From Coprinus comatus (Eukaryota; Basidiomycota; Agaricomycetes; Agaricales; Agaricaceae), in NCBI GenBank assembly GCA_034638255.1, contig JAWPGT010000101.1, positions 1 to 64,000 on the forward strand: a DNA stretch of 64,000 nt. The letters are read 5' to 3'. A program made the translations under genes and the position numbers. Positions 54,488 to 64,000 of the stretch are shown here, piece after piece; position 1 is the stretch's first letter, and the number at the start of each line of letters is the position of its first letter. A model generated the notes under the pieces. It searched no databases. It was given only the letters and a program-made list of their open reading frames with translations, and was not told the DNA's origin.

Positions 54488-55081
54488 ATCGTACGTCGTA
54501 GTTAGCCTGACATGTTGTGAAGTTAATCTTTATATTGCAGTATTATATTTCCCATGCTTGGAGTTATCGGGATTCCAAAGTGCTCATGGGTATTCCTTTT
54601 TGCATTCATCGGACTTGTAAATGGAATTATGGCCTGTGGAATCAACCTCTCATACAGTAGATATGTTGAGTTATTTGAAAGTGAAGAGATGAAAGATGAG
54701 TGGATCAAAGTACGTAACATCATAAATGTCTCCCATCACGAATACTTGACAATTACCCTCGTAGGCATCACACCTCACCACGTTTTCATCTTTGAAGTTC
54801 TGGGCTATTATATCACTACCGACTATATGGTTTCTGAAGTGAGTAGTACCAGTGGCCATTTTCTTAATAAAATCTGAACACCACAATCACCTACTAGTTC
54901 GCTTATACCCGTGTTCATTTCTATCCTTCTTTTGGCTTGGGATCAACAGGTGGAATACACAGCCTCTCCCTGCGGATCTCATTATCAATCCATGTTCAAG
55001 GTTATCACTCTATTCTTTTTCCAAGCAGGGGTTACCCATGTTATCTTTTTTATTATGATGTTCTCGTCCTTTAATTACTGA
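54488..55081 (+). pseudogene. Membrane-protein family copy E, intron 2 remainder and exons 3-5
   Basis: The right target duplication ATCGTACG (54488-54495) is followed by the rest of intron 2 and its acceptor TATATTGCAG. Exons 3 (54541-54709), 4 (54765-54838) and 5 (54898-55081) have exactly the lengths 169, 74 and 184 seen in copies B and C, and end at TGA. They encode IPKCSWVFLFAFIGLVNGIM, FWAIISLPTIWFLN and a last helix ending MFSSFNY. Together with the two upstream parts the coding exons total 843 nt (281 codons) with no stop. The gene was therefore apparently intact before the insertions. Confidence 0.8.
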
Positions 55082-56208
55082 TCGTTCTCCTATCTTTGGG
55101 AGCTATGTTTTTGCTTTTGTAGACTGTAATGTCTTTGCTTTCCTTGCTATATGCTTTCACTTGGAAAATATAAATTGAACTGTTATACTCAGCGGGAATC
55201 ATGATACTTGGTTATTTTTCAGATAAATTTTCTCTGAATGCCACATTGCGACAAATGGTAACTTGTCTTTTTCAAAATTTTGACCTTCTGGTGATGTTGA
55301 TAAGTCACGAGTTCACCAGTGCCAGCATTGCAATGGAAATTGGTGATCGGATTGATGTAAAAAATTGTTATACCACCAACTCACATCCGAAAGTATAATG
55401 GTTATTCAAATCATTCAAAACCATCATACATCATGATCTAAAAGCTACCTGAAAAGAGCATAAAGAATCACTTATTTCTAGGTCAAATCTGTTGGCTTGG
55501 CGCTCTTTGATACTTATTGATGACCCGGTGCGGCGGATTTTGGATAGATATATCCCTGGTTCCTGAACCTTTTCAGCGATTCAATAGTCGATGACGTGGT
55601 CAAACCAAGGTTTGGTCCCGGTAAGGTGGAGGGAGACTGCCAAAACATTGAGATACTCATCCCGAAGTGGTGTATTAGGATTTGATTGTGATCTTTTGCC
55701 TGTTGTTCTGGTAAGTACGTAGGAATCGGATACTCTCGGAGGTGTCTAGGTCACCAGTGGTTCTTTTTCTTTGAGATTAAAATTGATCAGGTGAAAAAAT
55801 TATGTGTTTAAATCTCAAGTTAGGGTCCGAACCTCAGTATGAACGCTTCTCGTAGTCAAAATGGAGGATATGGGAACAAAAGAATCAGTCAGAGGATGTA
55901 ATGTAATGTAAGAATATCATGCCAGAGAGAAAATAGCTTGGCTGTGTAGGGCAGAACAACTTTTGTTGACTGCGCTTGTTGATATACGAGAGGATTTTGG
56001 GTGTCTGTATTTTACCATGGTCCGCGGGTGCGTACTTTTATTTTAATCTTAATCATGACATTACGAGATATACTGGGGGCTAGCCTACGTATGCATTGCT
56101 GGGGTATATGGCATATAAGCGGGGGTATATATAGTGGCGATGTGGTTGGAGGATCGAAGTGAAACTGTTCTGGATAAATTATATCTAACCCTCCATTTTG
56201 ATCTAGAC
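55082..56208. other. Intergenic, no gene seen
   Basis: Short ORFs only. The right end (GGGGTATATATAGTGGCGATG, read at about 56120) contains a TATATATA motif about 80 bp before the pseudokinase start codon and may be its core promoter. Confidence 0.45.
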
Positions 56209-58143
56209 ATGTCTCTTCTCAGCTCTTTCCTTCACCATCGTTCTACATCAACTTCACTGGCTGGTCCTGAGAAAACTGAGAAAAGTGCGCTTCTCGAACT
56301 CCCGCGTACCATATTTAATGTTGACTCGCGTTCGTTCTCCTAATTCACCTACTCCCCTGTTCACAGATTCAATGAACACAGACCCACCGCCGTCCTTTTC
56401 CCATTTGCGTATACGACCTTCAAAGCAGAACAAGACGGAAGATTACGATTGCTTTGGAAATACACAAGAGTACAAATCCAGACCGAACGGTGTTTCAGAG
56501 AATGAGTCTGAGGGGGAAGAAAGTGATGCCACACTTGAGGATGTCGATTTGTTCGGGAAGATTGGACACCCGTTAGAACGAATTCCGAGGCTAGGGACCC
56601 AGTATCAAGAGGGTCTGGGTTTTATTAGAGGATTCTCAGACGGTGAGCCAGAGTTTGGCCACAGTGTCATTTATTATCCTGGTGCTGCTTGTTCGTGTTG
56701 CTGTTCGAGGTCACAATCCCCATCGTCTGTGACGTCATCTCTCACGTATGTTATTGGCCAATTTGAAATTTTAGAGAGTTGATGGCGTCTGTTCAGTGAC
56801 TATCAGAGCATTGTTGGTGACTTACTCAATGTGCCAGACAACCCATTCGACTTGTTGGACCCTCAGAACTTTGTCAGTCATTTAATTCTTCATCTCCAGC
56901 TCTTAGTAGGTATTACGTCCTAACTCCCTTTCGCTAGGTTACATATGATCCCGTACCGTCCGCTTCCAATCTTCTTTCGTCAACATCTGGCCCTCCGTTG
57001 ATGATCAAGCGCGTCGCTCGCGACTCATTAGAGTTGTCGCTCTTAAATACCCTCAACTCCTCGGAACTCCGCCAGGACCCATGGAATCCTTCCCCGCATG
57101 TTCTCCAAGTAGTCGACCACGATCTACGGTCCGACCACGTTTATCTGTGCATGGAGCGCTTGAATGAATACAACGACCCACCAATGTCTACTGTGGCTCA
57201 ATACATCGACTTCTTCCGCCAGACCCTGGAAGGTCTTTCGTTTCTGCATGAACATGGCTTTGTGGGGCTTGCCTGTTCAGATCCTAGCACGTATATGGTT
57301 GACTTGAGCAGTGGACCCTATCACTATTCCTATACGTTTGAAGGTTCTACTGTTTCGACGACCGAGAATGGACCTACGCATACAGGCCTTCCAAATCACC
57401 GACCACAGACACCTCTAAAAACAAATCGTGATGTCCATCATCGAAATCAATCACCTCACGGGAGTCGCTTTGATCACCAGTATCAACCCCACCAACCTCA
57501 ACCTCAACCTCAACAGACACCGCTTACCGATACCACAGCTCAGGTCTTCGATAGGTCTACTTATCCTGTTAGATATTATTTTGTCAACTTCTCCAATGCC
57601 AAACGGTTACGAGAAGATGGTAGTTTATACCAACCTGATCGGGCCTCGCAAACGTCCCCGTCAACATCAACATCTTCATTACATTCTTCTCCATCATCAT
57701 CACCAAATATATCACATTCACCTTCGTCTTATACTTCCTCCTGCTTCAATCATCTCACCACATCCAAATTAGCCTGCGCGTATAAGCAGGATGTCCAAGA
57801 CCTTGGCAACACGCTTAATTCCATGCTAAATGACCTTCCCGGTGTAGTTGCTATCAAGTTCAAAGCACTCATTAAAGCGATGACGACTGGAGGTTTTGGA
57901 GCCGAGGATTCAAGAAAGTTGTTTGAAGCCCTTTGTAAAAGCTTGGAAGCATGCGTTTTTGAGCTTGAAGTGAAAAGCGGGGCTGGAGCTGGGAGTAGGA
58001 TTGTCGAAGCGGAGTTGGGAACGAATGGAGTGCGTGATGAAGAAGAATGTGAGAGTACGTGCCTAACTGATAGTAGTGATCATAGAGCTAGAATTAAGAA
58101 GGATTCTGAGGTTGAACCAGAGAAGGTTGCTTTGTTGGTATAA
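56209..58143 (+). CDS. Fungal-type protein kinase-like protein, predicted catalytically dead
   Basis: Exons 56209-56284, 56367-56745, 56797-56872 and 56938-58143 join in frame, starting MSLLSSFLHHRSTSTSLAGP. After an acidic, Ser-rich N-terminal region come PPLMIKRVARDSLELSLLNT (a beta-3/alpha-C-like segment), DHVYLCMERLNEYNDPPMST (hinge-like) and QTLEGLSFLHEHGFVGLACS. In active fungal relatives that last part reads ..GIAHRDC... Here HRD is replaced by GLA. Later YPVRYYFVNFSNAKR stands where YYFVDFG is expected, so DFG is NFS. A long His/Gln/Ser-rich insert separates them, and the C-lobe is short (DVQDLGNTLNSML..FKALIKAMT). It is probably a pseudokinase or decaying kinase. Role unknown. Confidence 0.65.
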
Positions 58144-60161
58144 CTTACCCGTCGAAAAGGACTTTGTTTATGTATTCTATATTTATCGGTATATAAGGAC
58201 CATTGGTGCCACAGCATAGAGCGTTTTGTAATCTCTCATATTTACGAATTACACATGTAGCCTTTTGACTGTCATTTTTCTACAAACTCGTTTTAAGCCA
58301 GCTGTTGTGCGAATTTTTTTCTAATTGGAAATAGTGAAGACTGCAATCAGGGATAAAAATACTTGTCAATGATAAGCTGTCTAATCATAGATATGTAAAT
58401 TGTTCCGCAATGCATGTATTCGGACCTTCCACTTCCATTAGAATATCGTTGGAAAACTCGGAACCCATAATATGTCTTGTGGTCTGCAAGAACCAACCTG
58501 AATGGAGTTGAGATATCCTCCTATAGTTATGTTCAATTAAGATAGAAGTTATTCTGACTGTTCCTATCACATCGTTGTAGACTAGAATTTGTTGTGATTG
58601 TACGTACATTAGAAGTGGTTTGTAAGAGAAGAGATGCAATTAATGCGAGAAGTAAGTTATGTGTGAGGAAAAAATGGACCCGAGTAGCAGGGAATGTCAA
58701 TTTCAATTTCCACATGTGCTGATGGTACAAAAGTCATCCCCAGTTCCGTTAGGCAATTGAAGTGCGTTAGAGTGTACCTTGGCATTCTTATTCGGATTTC
58801 TCTTTGAATGTGATGCTTGTCTTATTCATATCATCATGATGGAAGGATGACGAATTTTTCAAAGATAACCAGGCCGCTAGAGAACTTGGATTTTCGGGTT
58901 GTAGTACCTGCCTGCCAGGTTCGTTGAGTAGCTTCATTTTTTTCAACCGGTCTTATTGAACAAGACGACTATCATGAAGACAATGTTCGGGTCCTATGGA
59001 GCTCTGTCAAACTTTAGGTTGGAGTTTGGACGACATTTATTCCTTGCTTGATGGTCTTAATATTATTCTGAAGGAATGCGGTGATTGATGTCGATGAAGC
59101 TGAGGTTGTTTATTTGATTACCGGGCTTGCACTAAGCTTGAGCAACAGCTGGTTATTATCTCATAAGCCACATGGCAAAGATGGTTGATGGTTTGCAGTC
59201 AGGGGTATTAGATTTATGAAGATTTTTCTCTTCCCTTTTTTAATCGGAACCGGCAATTAGTGGATTTTAACGAAGCATAATGACTGAGAAGGAAGTGGCG
59301 GACCATTGAGCACTTAAAAGTAGTGTCAGAGTCTGTCAGATTGGTTGATAGAGAATCTTGGACACTTGTTCCGGCGTCCATGGTCCAAGAAGTTGTATTC
59401 AGCCGGCATACGAAGTCCATGCGAAGTAAGAGGGGAATAAACTCACTGATCAATTGCCTTCAGATTGGGTTCGGGTCCGGCTTCGGTCAACCGGTCACCT
59501 CCTGTTCTCGTTCTCAGAGTTTAGTCCAGGTTTAGTCAGATAGTTCATGAAAAAGGGTACCCATCGGGTTGGTACTTATCAGTATCGAGTTTTTGGAATG
59601 ACCCTTCGTCGCGAGGGTAACCGTATAGAAATTATTTATCGGGTTGTGTTTTAGAACGTAGCCGACACAGAATTAAATGTCTGAAGGTTTGATGTTATTA
59701 TGGTTACCAAGCTCTTTAACGTGGGTGTGGGAAGTGCAGGACATCCAGGAACATATACTCCCTAACTGCTTACATCAACCTCGGTACTCTGTTTGCTTCG
59801 AGTCTTGAATCTTTTCGTCGCACCAGTAGCTAAACTTGCGCACAGGTAATTCATCTTCGCTATGTTACTTAGAATAACAGCTGATGGATGGCCTACAACT
59901 AATTAAGAACAATAATAGTATGAACACTGTCCTAGAAGCGTGTCATATGGCTTTCCCCATTCTGTTAACCATCCGCCGCATTGACTGCGTCCCTGTACTG
60001 AAAGACACCGAAAGGAGCCACAGACCACTTCCACGCACCTTCCACGACCCTTTGCCTCAGTCTGACCAAGTGTCAATGATTGATGGCTAGACTTTTTCTT
60101 CAAAAGGACTCGGACGTTAGCGCCTCTCTATCTTCTCATCCCACTTCACCTACCTATCATT
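58144..60161. other. Intergenic, 2 kb, no gene seen
   Basis: No ORF longer than about 85 codons and no recognisable motif on either strand. The last few hundred bases are the promoter side of the AMP-ligase gene. Confidence 0.5.
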
Positions 60162-62661
60162 ATGCCCCAGCCAATTATCTATAGTTCCGACCTTCCGCTT
60201 ACGCCGATTGTGAAAGAGTCTATATTTACGAATTTGTTGGAGACGACGTATCACCGTTATAACCCATCTGCTCCAGCTTTCGTTGATGCCGACACTGGAA
60301 TTACGATAACTAGGGAACAAGTGAAGCGACTCGCACTCAAGTTTGGTTATGGAATTCGAAATCACGTCTCTTTACCCTCGGAATCTAACCCAGGAATGTT
60401 TACAAATCTGACTCGAGGTGATGTTGCTATGATTTTCAGTTCAAATACAATGTCATGGTCTACTGTGGTTTTCGGGTATGTGTACTACTATTTCTCCATT
60501 CTTCACATAATGATTCGCGTCGTTAATTATTGTTATTATTAAAACGAACTATGTTTAGATGTTTAGCGGCTGGCGTTCGGATGACGTTCGCGGGTTGTAG
60601 TCTTACTCCGCGGGAACTATCCTGGCAATGGGTAGATAGTAAAGCTCGTACCGTCTTCGTGGCGCCGCATCTCGTAAATGTGGCAAAAGAGATGTTCAAA
60701 TTGATCAACGTCTCTGAAGAAGAGGCTGATAAGCGGATTTGGGTGATGGATCAATTATGGGATGAATCGTTACCAAAAGGCGTGTATGAGTCTGAGAATT
60801 GGTTAGGCGATTTGTTGCATAAGGGTTCTTTGCAAAGCGAGGAAAGGTTTGATGGGGAGAATGCAGATGAGACTGCATATATATGTTATAGTTCTGGAAC
60901 CACGGTATGGAGTAATGTGTTGTTCGTTTGATTTTGCTGTTCACTGATGATGTGATTTTATACTACAGGGTCGACCGAAAGGAGTTGAGGTGTGCATCAT
61001 TCTTGTTGTTGTTTTTGCTCCAAGTCTTTGATCCTTATGCTTATAGACAACTCACAAAAATGTTTGCACTATTATGGAGATGTGTAAGAGTGTTTGGAGT
61101 TACGTTGAGACAGAGAAAGATGTTCAACTTGGATTAATGCCATTTTATCATATTTTTGGTACGTTCGGACGTTATCTTTAATTTGAAAAGTAAACATATA
61201 CTAAAAATACTCACAGGCTTAATTATGCACTTGAACTACCCGTTTATGGTTGGACAGCCATGCATTTTAATGCTGCAAGGTTTCGACGCGGAACAAATGT
61301 GCCGCAATTTAGAGCGATTCAAGGTTACAACTATCATGTTAGCGCCACCAATTATTCTGACGCTCAGTATGCATCCTGGTAAGCGCCCCAAGATTCTGCT
61401 TGATTTATAATCTTGATAGATTGACGCTGTAAATTACAAGGGATCGACACTTATGACGTGACATCGCTTAAGTGTATTGCTTCTGCTGCTGCACCTCTTT
61501 CACCAGTCGTGGCTGAGCGTTTACTTGAGCGTCTGGCAAAGAATGGTGCTGATGTGAAGTTGATTCAAGGTAAGCGCTCCATTGTTTTTGTTTATCTATC
61601 TCCATTATTAACAAGGGATAACATTGATAAGGATGTGGTTCTACCGAAACTACATGTCCCGCACAAATGGTCCTCCCACCTGACCATAAACGGAAGTTTG
61701 GTAGCATCGGAAAGCTATTAGCCAACCTTGAAATGAGATTGGTAGATGAGAATAATAATGATGTTCCGGAGGGAGAAGCTGGAGAAATGTGGGTCCGGGG
61801 ACCTACAATCATGAGAGTGAGTGCTATTTATGTTTTGGAGTATGAAAAGTGATGCTGAACTTTGCTCGTTCAGGGATACCTAAATAACCCTGAGGCTACA
61901 GCAAAGAGCTTTGCGCCTGGTGGATGGTACATGACTGGCGATATTATGCGCCGAGACAGCGATGGTTACTATTATATTGTGGATCGTAAGAAGGAGTTAA
62001 TTAAGTACAAGGTATCGTCTTCTTCATTAAACAAGGCGTCAGAACACTACTCTAACGAATATGCTAGGGGTTCCAAGGTTTGCTTCTTTTCTTTTTAAAG
62101 GTGGTGTAAATGAAAGGCGCTAACAGAAGCATTATAAAGTTGCACCCGCCGAACTCGAAGCAGTTCTTTTGGAAAATTCTCATATTGCAGATGTGGGAGT
62201 CATTGGTGTTGTGAATGAATTTGATAAGAATGAATTGCCTCGGTTTGTTGCTCACTTATTTCTTGTGAAATTTAACGCTGGATGTTGACATTGTCACAGT
62301 GCTTATGTAGTGCCTACTGATCCTAGAATTCTAGATAACCTAGAATCCAAAGCTGCTTTCGAGTTGGGTATTCAGAAGTGGATTCAAACCCAAGTGGCGT
62401 ATTATAAATATTTGCGTGGAGGTGAGTGACGTTTGCTCTGTGGATTTTAAGGAGCTGCTCACGAGACCTACTTAATAGGAGTGGTGGCGATGTCGGAGAT
62501 CCCAAAAAGGTATGTAGTTGACTCATGAACTAATTTGGCGAGGAACTGTCGGACTCAATTATTCATCACAGCCCGAGCGGGAAGATTTTACGGAAAGATC
62601 TACGTGAGAGGGCAAAGAAGGAGTTCAAGCAACAGCCTAGGGCGCTCTCTGCACGCCTTTA
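60162..62661 (+). CDS. Acyl-CoA synthetase / 4-coumarate-CoA ligase-like AMP-forming enzyme
   Basis: Twelve exons can be joined: 60162-60475, 60559-60904, 60969-60989, 61047-61158, 61217-61378, 61441-61569, 61632-61816, 61874-62011, 62127-62242, 62300-62421, 62479-62509, 62572-62661. The AMP-binding signature ICYSSGTT-GRPKGVE-TTHKN spans three exons. Also present are LGLMPFYHIFG, GCGSTETTCPAQ (ATP-binding A5), GWYMTGDIMRRDSDGYYYIV (A7), DRKKELIKYK (A8) and the final catalytic lysine motif SPSGKILRKDLRERAKKEF. The enzyme activates a carboxylic acid (fatty or phenylpropanoid-like) through an acyl-AMP to a CoA thioester. The C-terminus ALSARL is close to a peroxisomal PTS1 (SKL-like), so peroxisomal location is possible. 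Frame intact. Confidence 0.9.
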
Positions 62662-62963
62662 ATGTCTATTGTTGGCTGTACTTATGGTCACAGGGTGGAT
62701 ATGAATACAATAGAAGGGATGCCCCGTGTGATGAACGCCTCATACATGCATCGTGCATGATTCCAGACTGCAGTTCCGATGTTGTAGTGCCGTCAAGTGG
62801 CGGTGCTCAGAATCTCTTACGTAATACTTGAGCACGCCCCCAATGTCATGGGAGACGAAGGGCTGGAGTTAGATAGCTTATAAGTCAACCAACACCACGA
62901 CAACAGTCCCTTGCATTACGACCCCCACGACTTCTCTCACGATATCTCGCTTTTCTAATCATT
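62662..62963. other. Intergenic, 0.3 kb
   Basis: Tandem gap between the ligase stop and the next gene's start. No feature seen. Confidence 0.5.
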
Positions 62964-64000
62964 ATGCCAGTCATCTATCACAACAATAATGCTTCTACAG
63001 ATTCCTTTGACGACATGTTTGTTTCCAATGCCGACGACTCAATTGTACTCTCAGACCTGATACGCACCGGCGAAACATCTCGTTTGCGCCGTCGAGGAGC
63101 AATGCGTATGGAGCCTACCTCATCTAGTATTCGCTCTAGCCGCTCCGGTCACTGGCGCTCCACACACCAACCAGACGACGAGGTTCTTACATGGACGTCA
63201 GCGAACCGCCGGTCTTCCAGACGGGATCCTCGGCACATGCCTATGTTGGAAATTTCTGACGATGACTATGTCAGTGCCGTCGGGTCAAAAAACGACGCCT
63301 CGAGAATACGAAGAGACGAATGGGTGTGGCAGTGTAGTACATCTCGGTGCTTTCCCGCGACATCATCAGCAACACGCAATCTGGATGGCCGGCAGTGCTC
63401 CTACTGATGTTGCCATTCCACTCGAAAGAATCTATTTTGAGGATGCTCTAGAAAGGGAGGGACTATCAAAGAAGTTGCTAAGGCAAGAAGCATGCGGTTG
63501 CTTGCGTATAGGCCTTGGTTGTGCTAATTGGTACGTTTGTATATTTGTATGACTAATATATTTTTGGCTTATTGTTATGCTTTAGTGGGAATGCTTTGGG
63601 ATTTCAGCTATCCCCATGTAAAGCTTACCGCAGCTATCTATCTTCGAAAGAGCACTCTCACCATTATCAGTCGCGCACCTCTTCGAATGATTGTAGCACT
63701 TCCAAATTGTACAGTTTCCTACCAAGTTCAGTCCGTGCGCGAGGAGAAGAAAAATTTCCAGTTGTTAAAAGGAGTCAAAGAGCTAGAAATTGGTCACAAC
63801 CTCGAGTGTTCGCAGATGTTCCTTTCATACCTCCTCCTCCTCCACTAATACCTCTTCCGTCGGATTCGGAATTGTCAGACTCTGATGAGGAAATTGTCAT
63901 TGACTTCCGAACACCGACTAGGATTCTTGATCACAATTTTTCACTCTCACCTGAACCAGTGATCATTGATCTAGATTCAGAATACTCAAATAGTTCTCGC
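62964..64000 (+). CDS. Partial gene: unknown protein with a Cys-rich motif
   Basis: Starts MPVIYHNNNASTDSFDDMFV. The Ser/Arg-rich first part reaches MLEISDDDYVSAVGSK. Downstream the frame that fits is one base over (TNGCGSVVHLGAFPRHHQQH, LSKKLLRQEACGCLRIGLGC), and it splices at 63530/63586 to complete ACGCLRIGLGC-ANCGNALG. The C-x-C-x5-C-x2-C pattern suggests a small metal-binding knuckle. The second exon continues YSFLPSSV, a Pro-rich PPPPPLIPLPSDS and acidic segments, and stays open to the window edge. The frame change near 63285 falls in an A6 run (GTCAAAAAACG), so it is a real indel, a sequence error or an unseen splice. Family seen in mushrooms, function unknown. Confidence 0.5.

Overview
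This is eukaryotic nuclear DNA, almost certainly from an agaricomycete (mushroom-forming basidiomycete). Genes are densely packed and split by many short introns of about 50-60 nt with GT..AG ends. Several families are typical of that group: a class V myosin-motor chitin synthase, a KDZ transposase, an F-box protein, a degenerate fungal-type protein kinase, and Ty3/gypsy elements with a chromodomain and an extra third ORF. There are no operons or ribosome binding sites to annotate. Exon boundaries below were read by eye.

Layout. 1-9.5 kb: a probable N-myristoylated protein running off the left edge, two small unknown genes, a frame-damaged membrane-protein copy, an F-box gene and a LARP7/Pof8-like xRRM protein. 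11-17.3 kb: three intact copies of an unrecognised five-exon, about 290-residue multi-spanning membrane protein, followed by a 0.6-kb MITE. 18.7-28.9 kb: housekeeping core, with coatomer beta' (SEC27/COPB2) and a class V chitin synthase head to head, only 54 bp between start codons. 29-32.4 kb: gene-poor, but with an inverted copy of the chitin synthase 3' end.

32.4-55.1 kb is one further copy of the membrane-protein gene blown apart by two transposons. An 8.2-kb Ty3/gypsy element (625-bp LTRs with no difference seen, 5-bp duplication CTTCC) sits in exon 1. A 13.4-kb KDZ DNA transposon (long TIRs, 8-bp duplication ATCGTACG) sits five bases inside intron 2. When both elements are discounted, the host exons still join in one open frame, so both insertions appear fairly young. 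The KDZ element carries its transposase, two neighbouring genes that together hold five viroplasmin-like (RNase H1 N-terminal, hybrid-binding) domains, and a basic coiled-coil protein gene.

56-64 kb: a pseudokinase lacking its catalytic motifs, an acyl-CoA/4-coumarate-CoA ligase-type enzyme with a 21-nt exon, and an unknown Cys-rich protein running off the right edge. The most unusual parts are the local membrane-protein expansion acting as a transposon landing site, and the viroplasmin-domain cargo of the KDZ element.
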